A DNA stretch of 35,610 nucleotides from DAOTVY01 sp041082245 (GTDB taxonomy: Bacteria > Chloroflexota > Chloroflexia > DTKN01): positions 1 to 35,610 of the forward strand of contig JBDOIE010000178.1 in NCBI GenBank assembly GCA_041082245.1. The letters are read 5' to 3'. Within the stretch, counting starts at the first letter, position 1, and each line of letters begins with the position of its first letter. Positions 15,320 to 23,710 of this stretch are shown here, piece by piece. Position numbers and translations under genes: made by a program. Below the pieces are notes generated by a model. That model made no database searches and was not told where the DNA came from. It was given only the letters and a program-made list of their open reading frames with translations.

Positions 15320-16621
15320 ATGCCGGCACCCGACATCCTGAGCGAGCGCGAGCGAGAGGTGCTCCGGCTGGTAGCTACGGGCGCCACCAACGAGCAGATC
15401 GCCCGGCAGCTCTCGATCAGTGTGAACACGGTCAAGGTGCACCTCCGCAACATCTTTTCCAAGCTCGGCGTCGCCTCGCGTACCGAAGCCTCGCTTCTGG
15501 CCATCCGCGAGGGATGGGTGGTCCTCGAGCCGGCTGTTTCCCCTCCTCCGCCCGAAAGCCAGGCGGCCCCGACATCGACTGTAACCCGGCCGTTGCCCCT
15601 TCGTTGGCCCCGGTGGGCAACACTGGTCACCGTGGGCTTGCTTGGGGTCGCGCTGGCGGCGCTGGCCCTGAGCCGCCTCCCGGAAGGCTGGGGCTTCCCC
15701 AGCCGGCCCTCTCCTACCCCGCTCGGTCTGGCCACCTTGCAGCGCTGGGCCGTCCGTAGCGATATGCCGACACCCCGACGCGAAGCGATCGTGGTCCCCG
15801 TGGGCGGGATGATTTACGCTATCGGAGGCATTGGCGAACACGGGGTCAGCACTGCCCTGGAACGCTTCGACCCCGTCAACAACCGCTGGGAAACGTTGCC
15901 GGCGAAGCCTACAGCGGTGGTGGGCGCATGCGCGGCCGTGCTGAGCGAGCGCATCTATGTGCCCGGGGGAAAAAACGCGCAGGGGAACCCGATCGCGGTC
16001 ACCGAGGTATATGACATCGCCCTGGGACGCTGGCGGCCGGCCGCTTCGCTCCCGCGCCCGCTCGCGGACTATGCCCTGGTTGCCTTCGAGGGCAGGCTGT
16101 TCCTCTTCGGCGGCTGGGACGGGAGCCGTTACCGTGACGAAGTCCTTCGCTATACCCCGGAGGACGATCGCTGGGACGAGCTAGGGCGCCTTCCTTTCCC
16201 TTGGGGCGGAGGGAGCGCGGTCGTGACCGACGACCACATCCTGCTCCTTGGCGGCCCGGGCGACGGCAGCGTTCCGCCTTCGCTGCTCGAGTTCGGCACG
16301 GACCTCGCCTCACCCGCCCAGCACTCGCTCCCCCCCGAGCTCCTGGGGAGCCGCTACCGTGCGGTCGCGCTCACCAGCGACCTTGTCTACCTTCTTGTGG
16401 AGAGCGGGGATTCCACGGCCATCTGGCAGTACCGCCACCGCACCGGCAAGTGGCAGCGCATCGGCGATCCAGCGCCGCAGGGGATTCCCCACGGGGCAGC
16501 GATCGCCGGCTACGGCACGCAGATCTTCCTCATCGGCGGCCAGCGCGACGGGCGCCCGATTGCCTTCACCCAGGAATACCAGGCGCTCTTCACGATCGTG
16601 CTGCCGGCCCCTACCCCCTAG
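15320..16621 (+). CDS. Membrane-anchored LuxR-type HTH protein with extracytoplasmic Kelch repeats
   Basis: A 433-aa protein with an unusual order of domains. Residues 5-65 are a LuxR/GerE helix-turn-helix (LSEREREVLRLVATGATNEQ, then SVNTVKVHLRNIFSKLGV). A proline-rich linker follows, then one transmembrane helix (about 98-117). Residues about 140-430 contain around six Kelch-like blades (IYAIGGIGEHG, IYVPGGKNAQG, LFLFGGWDGSR, ILLLGGPGDGS, IFLIGGQRDGR), predicted to form a beta-propeller outside the membrane. It may sense an envelope ligand and act on DNA while still membrane-bound. There is no receiver or kinase domain. It is 16 bp after murA, so a cell-wall role is possible. Confidence 0.88.
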   Translation: MPAPDILSEREREVLRLVATGATNEQIARQLSISVNTVKVHLRNIFSKLGVASRTEASLLAIREGWVVLEPAVSPPPPESQAAPTSTVTRPLPLRWPRWATLVTVGLLGVALAALALSRLPEGWGFPSRPSPTPLGLATLQRWAVRSDMPTPRREAIVVPVGGMIYAIGGIGEHGVSTALERFDPVNNRWETLPAKPTAVVGACAAVLSERIYVPGGKNAQGNPIAVTEVYDIALGRWRPAASLPRPLADYALVAFEGRLFLFGGWDGSRYRDEVLRYTPEDDRWDELGRLPFPWGGGSAVVTDDHILLLGGPGDGSVPPSLLEFGTDLASPAQHSLPPELLGSRYRAVALTSDLVYLLVESGDSTAIWQYRHRTGKWQRIGDPAPQGIPHGAAIAGYGTQIFLIGGQRDGRPIAFTQEYQALFTIVLPAPTP

Positions 16622-16650
16622 GGCTGTCGTAGCCGGACCTGCTCTCACGC

Positions 16651-17850
16651 TCAGGCCACGGCGTAGACACGCAGGAAATCCTCGACCAGCCGTTCCCACC
16701 AGTATGCCTGGACGCGCTCCCGCGCACTCTCGGCCATCTCCCGCCGACGCGCGGGATCGAGGAGGAGGGAGACGATCCCTTCCGCGAGCGCCTCCGGGTC
16801 GCTGGGGCGCACCAGAAGGCCGGCCGCGCCGTCGGCTAACATCTCCCGTCGATCCCCCACGTCCCCTGTGACCACTGGAATGCCGCATGCCATGCTCTCG
16901 AGCACCTTCAACGGCGATCGTGCCCGTGCGATCCCATCGTCGTGCACCGGGTCCACGGTAATGTCCGCGAGGAGAAGGTAGTTCGGCACCTCGGCCGGGT
17001 CCACCGCGCCGAGGAAGAGCACCCGTTCGCTCAGGCCGAGCTCCTGGACGCGCCGGGCGATGCGCGGACGGTCTTCCCCACCCCCCAGCCAGACGAGCCG
17101 GGCATCCGGCACCTGCTGCGCCACACGGGGAAATGCCTCCAGCAGGAGAAAGAGAGGATGGCTTGCGAGGCTCAAGGTGCCCAGGTAGAGCACGGTCGGC
17201 TTCCCTACAAGGCCGTAGCGCAGGCGAAGGCGGTCCCCCACTTCCCGATCCAGCCTCCCGAAGCGGGCACGCTCTACCCCGTTCGGGACATAGACCACCC
17301 GTTCGGGCGCCACCCCCAGGCGTTGCACCCGGTCCGCCAGGAAACGCGTGTTCACGGTTACCGCGGCGACAAGCCTCGGCAACCGATCTTCGAAGAACCG
17401 CACCACTGCACGCTGCCAGTGTCCCGTGAAGCAGGTCGCCTGGGCCTCATAGTCGTCGCAATCGAGGTAGAGGCGACGTCGCTCCCGGGCCACGAGGAGG
17501 CCGGCCAGGCTGTTCATCGGCTGCGGCTTGCAGATGTGGTAGACGTCCGCCCGAACCGCGCGCGCCCGTTGCCACAGGGCCACCGTTCCCCCCAGGGCGA
17601 CACGCAGCAGCTCCAGGCCGGAGAGGGGGCGCCGCGTGTCCCCCCAGCCGCGTACGTGCATCTGCGCGACTGTATGCACCCACACGCCTGCTTCCAGGCG
17701 GGGCCGCCCTAACCCCTGGCAAAACTCGTGGTGCAGCGTGATAAAGTGCACTTCATGGCCGCGCCGCGCAAGTTCCCGCGCCAGCGGAAGCCAGCGGCCC
17801 AGTGCAGACGGATAGATGGGGCTGGAGGTGGAAAGGAAAGCGATCTTCAT
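16651..17850 (-). CDS. Glycosyltransferase family 4 protein
   Basis: A 399-aa GT-B fold glycosyltransferase. The N-terminal domain starts MKIAFLSTSSPIYPSALGRW. The C-terminal domain has VLYLGTLSLASHPLFLLLEA, a LVWLGGGEDR strand and the nucleotide-sugar-binding pattern SPLKVLESMACGIPVVTGDV (the EX7E region in a GT4-like form). It probably adds a sugar to an exopolysaccharide or glycolipid at the cytoplasmic face of the membrane. Its ATG overlaps the stop of the upstream GT4 gene (ATGA at 17850-17847), so the pair is coupled. It converges with the LuxR-Kelch gene, leaving only 29 bp. Confidence 0.88.
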   Translation of the reverse strand: MKIAFLSTSSPIYPSALGRWLPLARELARRGHEVHFITLHHEFCQGLGRPRLEAGVWVHTVAQMHVRGWGDTRRPLSGLELLRVALGGTVALWQRARAVRADVYHICKPQPMNSLAGLLVARERRRLYLDCDDYEAQATCFTGHWQRAVVRFFEDRLPRLVAAVTVNTRFLADRVQRLGVAPERVVYVPNGVERARFGRLDREVGDRLRLRYGLVGKPTVLYLGTLSLASHPLFLLLEAFPRVAQQVPDARLVWLGGGEDRPRIARRVQELGLSERVLFLGAVDPAEVPNYLLLADITVDPVHDDGIARARSPLKVLESMACGIPVVTGDVGDRREMLADGAAGLLVRPSDPEALAEGIVSLLLDPARRREMAESARERVQAYWWERLVEDFLRVYAVA

Positions 17851-18998
17851 TGCGCCGCGCGCCGCCGGAGGATCTCGGCGTGCATCTCCTCGATCAGGCC
17901 CACCAGATGCTGCCAGGCAAAGCGCCCCTTGACCTGCCGGATCGCCTCGGTGAAGCGTTCCTGCAGCCCTTCGCGGAAATAACGCACGATCGCCTCGGCT
18001 AGTGCGCGCACATCCCCGGGCGGTACCAGCAGGCCGGTACAGTTGTGCTCCACCGTCTCCCCCAGCCCGCCCACCTGGGTGGCGATCACCGGCAGCTCAA
18101 AGCCGTACGCGATCTGCACCACCCCGCTTTGTGTGGCTTCGAGGTATGGGAGGACCAGCACGTCTGCGGCCGAGAAAAAGAGCCCGACCTCCTCGTTCGG
18201 CACGTACCGGTTGAGGAGGGTCACGCGGTCCTGCAGGCCGAGCGCCGCGACCAGTTCCTGGTAGTTCCGCTCGTCCTCCCAGAACTCGCCCACGACGAGC
18301 AGCCGCACCGGAAGTTCCCGGAGCACCTCCGGGAGGGCCTGCAGGAGGTACCGTAGCCCCTTGTAGCGCCGCACAAAGCCGAAAAACAGGAGGACGCGAT
18401 CGTCTTCCGCCAACCCCAATCGCGCCCGTGCTTCGCTTCGGGGCAATGGTGAGACGCTGAACATATCGTAAATGGGCAACGAAGTCCCGCGGATGAAGGC
18501 CTCCGGCAGCGCGCGCCGGAGCAGGGCATAGTCCTCTTCCGACATCACGATGAAACCGTGTGCCCGCCGCAGGGCAAAGCGCGCAAGCGACCAGTCCAGC
18601 GGTCCCCCATCCGGAGGAATGATGTGGTGGCAGAGGAAAAGGATCGGGATGTCCGTGCGGCGGCGTACCCAACCGCTCAGCACGACGAGCATCGGCGTCC
18701 AGAAGGGTGTCCACCACTGGAGGATCAGCAGGTCCGGCCGGAAACGCCGGATGCGGCGGAACGCCGACCACCAGCTCAACGGTTGCAGCGGGTCGAGGAG
18801 GTACTCGCAGTCCACCTGCAGGGCGGCGCGGCTCGGATCCGGCGCGGTGTTTCCAGGGAAAAGGAGGCGCGGGTACTGCCTGCGGTAGGAGAGCAGGTAG
18901 ACCTGGTGCCGTTCCCGCAGGTATTGCACGAGCAGGGTGGTGTAGTGTGCCACTCCGCCCCGGTAGGGGAACGTCGGCCCAACGACGCAGATGCGCAA
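17847..18998 (-). CDS. Glycosyltransferase family 4 protein (TTG start)
   Basis: A 383-aa GT-B enzyme, beginning with a glycine-rich acceptor loop (VVGPTFPYRGGVAHYTTLLV) and ending with a GT4 donor domain: LLFFGFVRRYKGLRYLLQAL, then VLVLPYLEATQSGVVQIAYG and ELPVIATQVGGLGETV. The start codon is TTG at 18998, about 8 nt after GGAGG. A TTGACA/TAAGAT promoter lies 35-65 bp upstream, so this gene begins a two-gene transcription unit with the second GT4. The sugar and acceptor are unknown. Confidence 0.88.
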   Translation of the reverse strand: MRICVVGPTFPYRGGVAHYTTLLVQYLRERHQVYLLSYRRQYPRLLFPGNTAPDPSRAALQVDCEYLLDPLQPLSWWSAFRRIRRFRPDLLILQWWTPFWTPMLVVLSGWVRRRTDIPILFLCHHIIPPDGGPLDWSLARFALRRAHGFIVMSEEDYALLRRALPEAFIRGTSLPIYDMFSVSPLPRSEARARLGLAEDDRVLLFFGFVRRYKGLRYLLQALPEVLRELPVRLLVVGEFWEDERNYQELVAALGLQDRVTLLNRYVPNEEVGLFFSAADVLVLPYLEATQSGVVQIAYGFELPVIATQVGGLGETVEHNCTGLLVPPGDVRALAEAIVRYFREGLQERFTEAIRQVKGRFAWQHLVGLIEEMHAEILRRRAAQ

Positions 18999-19033
18999 GC
19001 GAGCTTCCTCCGAATCCGATGTCGAGCGAGGCC

Positions 19034-19062
19034 ATCTTACACGACGGCCCCGCGCCTGTCAA
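19034..19062 (-). promoter_or_regulatory. Promoter of the GT4 pair
   Basis: On the minus strand a perfect TTGACA (19062-19057) and TAAGAT (19039-19034) are 17 bp apart. The start site would be near 19027, about 30 nt before the TTG start at 18998. It separates the GT4 pair from the flippase-like gene upstream. Confidence 0.7.
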
Positions 19063-19093
19063 AAGCGGCTCACGGATGCTTTATGTCCCAACC

Positions 19094-20107
19094 TCAACGG
19101 CCCACCCCTTTCCGGCGCAGCCGCTCGAGCAACGCGAACGTACCCGCCCAGAACAGTTCTCCCAGGGTGAGCAGAAACCAGAAGAGCACCGCTACCGCGA
19201 CGGCGAGAGGCTGGGGGATATAGGCCGCAAGCAGGATGCTGAGCGTCACTTCCCGCACGGCGAACCCGAACAGGAAGAGGGAGGTCAGCAATCCGATCGT
19301 CCCCGAGATGGCCCATAGCCCGACGGTTTCCGGCAGGCGGCCCCAGGGTATCGGTAGCACGGAGCGTGCCGCAAGGAAAAGGCTCGTGCCGGTGAGCAGC
19401 CATCCGGCAAGGTAGCCCAGGGCCGGAAGCCCCAGACCACGATAGGTAATGGCGACAGTCCCTTCGCCGCCCATCCGCCGCAGCAGAGAACAGGCGATCC
19501 GGTTAAAGAGCGCGGGTTGCAGAAGCAGGAGCGCGCAGACAAACAGGCCTGCAGTCAGCGCCAGCTCCACGGGGTGATGGTTCAGCGAAAAGGGCTGAGC
19601 GAGCAGGGCGGTGATCGCCCCGGTGGTGATCAGCAGTAGGATTTCTAGCACGGTCGCAACTAGCGTGTCGCGAGCGGGAACCCCCTCCTCGCGGTACAGG
19701 TGGACACGGCCCAGCATATACCAGAAGGGTCCAGGGATGCGGCGAGGGAGGTTCGATAGCGTATAGACCCGTGCGTTGGGGAAGAAGCGGCCGAAGCCTG
19801 CCACGTGGCCGACCATACGGGCCCAGCCCCAAAGCACGGAAAACAGCGCAAGCGAATAGACCCCGAGCGCTCCCGCCAGAAGTCCGGGCCGGAGGACCCA
19901 GGAGGACCGAGAAAGCATGCCCCAGTTCCGGTAGCCGTTCCAGGCGATCCACCCCAGCGCCGGCACGAGAAGGCACGCGGTGAGCAGCGGGCGCCACAAG
20001 CGCTGCTCCCTGAGGCGCATGAAGACCGCACGAAACCGCGCAAGTCGGGGAACGCCCTCCTCCACCCGGGATCCGGCAAGCGGAACGTCCTCTCCGTGCC
20101 CGCTCAT
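19094..20107 (-). CDS. Multi-pass membrane protein, flippase-like (LPG synthase TM/UPF0104-like)
   Basis: A 337-aa integral membrane protein with about eight hydrophobic helices, e.g. LLTACLLVPALGWIAW, LLAGALGVYSLALFSVLWGW, LALTAGLFVCALLLL, and C-terminal ILLAAYIPQPLAVAVAVLFW. The motif YTLSNLPRRIPGPFWYMLGR and the overall pattern resemble lysylphosphatidylglycerol-synthase transmembrane (flippase-like) proteins often found in polysaccharide loci. The catalytic MprF domain is absent. The ATG at 20107 overlaps the methyltransferase stop (ATGA). I infer a role in lipid or lipid-linked sugar transport. Confidence 0.7.
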   Translation of the reverse strand: MSGHGEDVPLAGSRVEEGVPRLARFRAVFMRLREQRLWRPLLTACLLVPALGWIAWNGYRNWGMLSRSSWVLRPGLLAGALGVYSLALFSVLWGWARMVGHVAGFGRFFPNARVYTLSNLPRRIPGPFWYMLGRVHLYREEGVPARDTLVATVLEILLLITTGAITALLAQPFSLNHHPVELALTAGLFVCALLLLQPALFNRIACSLLRRMGGEGTVAITYRGLGLPALGYLAGWLLTGTSLFLAARSVLPIPWGRLPETVGLWAISGTIGLLTSLFLFGFAVREVTLSILLAAYIPQPLAVAVAVLFWFLLTLGELFWAGTFALLERLRRKGVGR

Positions 20108-20742
20108 CGGGCAACCCTCCGAAGACGGCGCCGGAGCAGCGACAGACCGGCCGGTAGGAAGAGCGCTACCCGGCTTCGCCACCCCCAGGGGAATCGCCAC
20201 CGCCGCTGCCACTCTTGATAGCGGGCGAGGAACGCATCCAGGGATATGTCCGCTCCCTGGTAGCCCAGGCCGACCACGGTGTGCGGAGCATCCGGCTCCC
20301 CCGCGTACCCGACGAACGAAGGCCGGAAGCCCTGCAACAGCGTGCGGAACCCTTCCGGGGTAAACCGCCAGTAGTCGGCCGGGTAGTCGTGGATCGGAAA
20401 GTCCATCACCGAGGAGAGCACCAGGAGTCCCCCGGGCTTCAGGACGCGACGTACCTCCTCCAGCGCAAGCCAGAAGAACTGCACGTGCTCCAGCGTGTCC
20501 AGGAGCAGCACCGTGCCTACCGTCCCGTCCGCAAGGGCGATGCGGTGCAGATCGAGCACACGGTCCACCCCCGGCCCGGCACGGAGGTCGCATCCCACAT
20601 ACTCCCGCCCGGGAAAGAGGGGGCGGAGGTCCGCGAACCCTTCCTGCCCGGGCACCTGCAGGGCGCCGAACTCGTAGATCGGCTCCGGGACAGGCAGTGT
20701 CTCGGCAACGAGTTGCACGAACTCCTTCACGAGGACACGCAC
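20104..20742 (-). CDS. Class I SAM-dependent methyltransferase
   Basis: A 212-aa methyltransferase-fold protein. The N-terminal part has YEFGALQVPGQEG and YVGCDLRAGPGVDRVLDLH, then TVLLLDTLEHVQFFWLALEE and LKPGGLLVLSSVMDFPIHDY, a layout seen in methyltransferases of glycan gene clusters. Motif I is weak. I chose the GTG at 20742 (RBS AGGAGGGCGGAC), since the stop of the preceding gene lies at 20753 and the RBS overlaps it. A longer in-frame reading to 20793 would extend into that gene. The substrate is unknown. Confidence 0.78.
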   Translation of the reverse strand: MRVLVKEFVQLVAETLPVPEPIYEFGALQVPGQEGFADLRPLFPGREYVGCDLRAGPGVDRVLDLHRIALADGTVGTVLLLDTLEHVQFFWLALEEVRRVLKPGGLLVLSSVMDFPIHDYPADYWRFTPEGFRTLLQGFRPSFVGYAGEPDAPHTVVGLGYQGADISLDAFLARYQEWQRRWRFPWGWRSRVALFLPAGLSLLRRRLRRVAR

Positions 20743-20752
20743 GTCCGCCCTC

Positions 20753-21991
20753 CTAGCGACGGACCAGCGGGAGGAAATACGACCGAACTGCACGCTCGCT
20801 GAAGAAAACCTCCTCCGCGGTCGCCGGCCCCTCCTCCCAAACCAGCACCGGCTGAGGGACCACGCTCAGCTCCACATTCACGCTGTCCTCCGGGGAGCCG
20901 TAGACGATCTCCTCGGGGAACCACTGGCCGGCCTGCCACCATCGGTAGCGGATCGCGAGATCGACCGCCGCTCCCCCGGCGGCAAACACGCCTTCGCTCC
21001 AGGCGAGGTGCATCCCGCCGCGTCCGTCGGCAGCGAGCGACAGGTCCTGCACCGCCTGCCCGTCGTTGGGGAGGCTGACCTCTTCCCGGGGGCTCCATAC
21101 GCCATCCTCCAGCACTCGCTCGTAGACCGCGGAGCGCTCCGAATCGTAGGAGCAAAGGGGGGAGTTGTCGCTCCACAGGAAATGCAAACGGCCGTCGTGG
21201 TCGAAGGCAACGGCGGCGTCGAACGCGACGCTGCCCACGCCCGAAAGGTTCACCGGGCTGCTCCACGCATCGCCGTCCGTGGTCAGGTAGTAGGCATCGT
21301 CGAGCCAGGGATCGCAGCCGAAAAACCCACCCTCGTTTGGACCAAATGCCGCCACGTGGAATAGGCCGTCCGGCCCGAGCACAAGTGCCCCGATACGACG
21401 CACGCCGGGGAGATAGACCCAGGGTGTCCAGGAGCCCCATTCCCCGTTCTCCTGGCAGACGTGCGCGACCCCCGAACCTTGAGTCGCATACAAGCAGAGG
21501 CGGCCAGCGGCATCCAGCACGAACTGCAAGCCGTAGGGCGAAGGGTGGTAGACATCGGTATGGTTCAGGATTTCCTCCGCGGACCAGCTTGCCCCGTCCC
21601 ACCCCCGGTAGAGGATGTCGCTGCCCTCGCCCAGCGCCCGCCGTGTCCAGGCAAGGTGCACCGCGCCCGTGGCGTCCGCAAGGAGCGCTGGCCCCTCGTC
21701 GCGCCCCGCCGAGTCGGAAAGGTTCAGGGATACCTCCCACTCGCTGGTGTCCGCGTGTCGATGCCGGCCCCACACCTCGCCCCCGGGGTCGTCCGAGTAC
21801 TCGGTCCAGACGACCCAGAGGCCGTCTCCGGCCGAGCCCACAACCACCGGGAAAGTCGACCTCCCGGGCGTTCCGGAGAGGTTCCGCGGGGGAAGCCAGA
21901 AGGCGTTGGGCTCGTGCGCAAGGACATCGCCCGGCACGAGCGCGGCAAACAGAAACAGGCCGGCCAGTACACGCCCCAGGCGAGAGAACAT
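20753..21991 (-). CDS. Exported beta-propeller-like protein with C-terminal FLPLV tail
   Basis: A 412-aa secreted protein. The first 26 or so residues (MFSRLGRVLAGLFLFAALVPG, then DVLA) form a signal peptide, cleaved probably after VLA. The rest shows repeated blade-like segments with a xHLAW/xLHFLW pattern (AVHLAWTRRALGEG, RLHFLWSDNS, GMHLAWSEG), as in BNR/sialidase-type propellers. I see no catalytic signature. It ends YFLPLVRR, a tail that recurs in the M6 protease in this window. I chose the ATG at 21991 for the signal peptide; the upstream in-frame ATG at 22048 has no RBS and lies within the terminator region. Function unknown. Confidence 0.7.
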   Translation of the reverse strand: MFSRLGRVLAGLFLFAALVPGDVLAHEPNAFWLPPRNLSGTPGRSTFPVVVGSAGDGLWVVWTEYSDDPGGEVWGRHRHADTSEWEVSLNLSDSAGRDEGPALLADATGAVHLAWTRRALGEGSDILYRGWDGASWSAEEILNHTDVYHPSPYGLQFVLDAAGRLCLYATQGSGVAHVCQENGEWGSWTPWVYLPGVRRIGALVLGPDGLFHVAAFGPNEGGFFGCDPWLDDAYYLTTDGDAWSSPVNLSGVGSVAFDAAVAFDHDGRLHFLWSDNSPLCSYDSERSAVYERVLEDGVWSPREEVSLPNDGQAVQDLSLAADGRGGMHLAWSEGVFAAGGAAVDLAIRYRWWQAGQWFPEEIVYGSPEDSVNVELSVVPQPVLVWEEGPATAEEVFFSERAVRSYFLPLVRR

Positions 21992-22014
21992 CGCACACCC
22001 CAAAGGCAAAGAGA

Positions 22015-22044
22015 GCAGGGATGCCGGAGAACCGGCACCCCTGC
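22015..22044 (-). terminator. Transcription terminator after the secreted repeat-protein gene
   Basis: A hairpin with arms GCAGGG-A-TGCCGG (22015-22027) and CCGGCA-C-CCCTGC (22032-22044) and an AGAA loop, followed on the minus strand by CTCTCTTTGCCTTTG. It lies about 20 bp after the stop at 22065. Confidence 0.7.
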
Positions 22045-22064
22045 CCATAGGAAAGGTGGTCGGA

Positions 22065-23486
22065 TTACTGGGCGATTCCGTCGTAGGACATCGACCAGTC
22101 GCCCGGCCGGGCGGTCATCTGCTCGACGTTGTTCTGGCTGACGATGACGATGATCTCGCCGTCACCCGTGACCGTCACACCGCCGTGGTAGCCGGCCGGC
22201 AGGTCGACGCACGGATCCGCGATCTGGACGATCTCCAGGTTCGCGCCAGGAGCGATCGGGCCAGCGGTGCAGGTCGCGCCCGGGAAGCCCGTGATGGGAT
22301 CCGGCGCATAGGTGTACTCGATGTTCACATCCGCGGTGCTCACGTTCTGCACCGTGAAGGAGGTGAACCAGCCGTAGTACATATCCATCGTCAGCGGGAG
22401 CCCGAAGGTCGTACCGCCGGCCGAGAAACCTTCATAAGCGAAGGCCTGGTTCAGCGCGGACTCGACAGTGGTACCAGCCTGGGCCACCACGACGATCTGC
22501 GCGGCAGGGTTATCCGCCTCGACCACCGCGGAGAACTTGGGGTCGTGCCCGGTCTCCAGCAGGTTGATCACCAGGCAGCTCTCGCCCGGATCCAGGTCAC
22601 AGGTAGCATCGGCCGCAGCATCCGAGTAATCCACCGTCACCACGGTCGCGACCGTGCCCACGTTCTGGATGTTGATGCTGCTGAACCAGTTGTAGTACAG
22701 GTAGTAGAGGCCAGGCACGAAGTACTTGCTGGTCGCCTGATCCGGGGTGAAGCCGCGATAGGTCACCGTCATCCCGTAGACGTCGGCGGTCTGGTTGTCC
22801 ACCGCCGCGATGGGGCCAGCGGCCGAGACCTTGGCGGAACCGTTATAGCCGTCCGCGTTGGTATCGCAGCCCGTCAGGTCGATCGCGGAGACGTCCAGGT
22901 GCCAGGAGGAGTAGGCCGGCACCGTGGTCGGCCCCTCGGTATGGCAGACGGTGTTCGTCCCCTCGGTGTAGAACTCGATCGTGATGTCGAGATCGCCACC
23001 GGTCAGGTTCTGCATGGAGACGTGGCTGTTCCACTGGTAGTAGTTCTGGACGATCGCCGGCATAAAGACAGCCGTCTGCCCCACATCCTCGAAGCCGCTG
23101 TAGGAACCACTGAACGAGGGGGACTGCGGCGGGGAGTAGACGGTGTTCGTCAGGTTCGCGATCGCCGCCACCGGCTGGTCCGCCGAGATCACGACGGAGT
23201 AGGCGTGACCTTCCGGAAGCTGGGCCGTGGGGATCAGGAAGACCAGGATCTCCTTCGACTCGCCGGCCGGCAGGGAGAAGGGGTTCGTGGTCCCGCCGCC
23301 CAGGTCGCTCGGGACGAAGACGTTCCCGGCCTCATCGTAGAAGGTGACCTCGACCGTGGCGGTCGTGTCCCCGAGGTTGATGACCGTGAAGGACGAGTCC
23401 CAGATGCCGCCGCCCTGGGCTGCGACCAGCGGGACGGCCACCAGGGCCACGAGCAGTGCCAATACGAGTGCCTTCATTCCTTTCAT
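22065..23486 (-). CDS. Secreted protein with four tandem beta-rich repeats (surface or S-layer-like)
   Basis: A 473-aa protein with a clear signal peptide (residues 1-23, MKGMKALVLALLVALVAVPL). The mature part has four related units of roughly 105-120 residues beginning near residues 28, 149, 264 and 370. Each opens with a W-x-S/T core (IWDSSFTVINLG, YQWNSHVSMQNL, YNWFSSINIQNV, YGWFTSFTVQNV) and later has a YxGF segment. The protein ends MSYDGIAQ, part-way through that segment. Two or more cysteine pairs are likely. I recognise no named family. The strong AAAGGAGG RBS, good promoter and own terminator suggest high expression, fitting a surface-layer or adhesin protein, but this is inference. 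Confidence 0.7.
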   Translation of the reverse strand: MKGMKALVLALLVALVAVPLVAAQGGGIWDSSFTVINLGDTTATVEVTFYDEAGNVFVPSDLGGGTTNPFSLPAGESKEILVFLIPTAQLPEGHAYSVVISADQPVAAIANLTNTVYSPPQSPSFSGSYSGFEDVGQTAVFMPAIVQNYYQWNSHVSMQNLTGGDLDITIEFYTEGTNTVCHTEGPTTVPAYSSWHLDVSAIDLTGCDTNADGYNGSAKVSAAGPIAAVDNQTADVYGMTVTYRGFTPDQATSKYFVPGLYYLYYNWFSSINIQNVGTVATVVTVDYSDAAADATCDLDPGESCLVINLLETGHDPKFSAVVEADNPAAQIVVVAQAGTTVESALNQAFAYEGFSAGGTTFGLPLTMDMYYGWFTSFTVQNVSTADVNIEYTYAPDPITGFPGATCTAGPIAPGANLEIVQIADPCVDLPAGYHGGVTVTGDGEIIVIVSQNNVEQMTARPGDWSMSYDGIAQ

Positions 23487-23550
23487 CGCGGTTTTCCTCC
23501 TTTAATGCTGCCCTTGTTGTGATCATTGTGGATGCGAAACCGTCCCTGCA

Positions 23551-23560
23551 CACCTCCTTA
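23551..23560 (-). promoter_or_regulatory. Start-less Shine-Dalgarno sequence in the leader
   Basis: TAAGGAGGTG (23560-23551) lies 65 nt before the true start, just after a small AGGC-AUGA-GCCU hairpin. A GTG overlaps it and opens a frame that is not a plausible gene. It may be a 5' stabilising element; see findings. Confidence 0.4.
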
Positions 23561-23591
23561 GGCTCATGCCTGTACCATTTTTCTACTGCGC

Positions 23592-23620
23592 AGCATACGC
23601 CTCAATGCCCCGAAGGTCAA
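23592..23620 (-). promoter_or_regulatory. Promoter of the secreted repeat-protein gene
   Basis: On the minus strand TTGACC (23620-23615) and TATGCT (23597-23592) are 17 bp apart. The transcript would start near 23585 and carry a leader of about 100 nt. Confidence 0.6.
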
Positions 23621-23650
23621 TTACCTCTTCGGACTATTCGGCCTACTACT

Positions 23651-23679
23651 TTCGGGTGATCGGCCCGGTATGGTATAAT
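23651..23679 (+). promoter_or_regulatory. Promoter of the GT39-HD-split-barrel operon
   Basis: A perfect TATAAT (23674-23679) lies 32 bp before the ATG at 23711. The -35 is poor (TTCGGG, 23651-23656, 17-bp spacer). It diverges from the promoter of the secreted repeat protein. Confidence 0.5.
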
Positions 23680-23710
23680 AGGCGCGCTCACGAAAGCCAG
23701 GTGAACGCGG

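Noticed and set aside
22045..22048. Start of the propeller gene at the ATG at 22048
   Set aside because: It has no RBS and would put the terminator hairpin inside the coding region and the signal peptide 19 residues into the protein.
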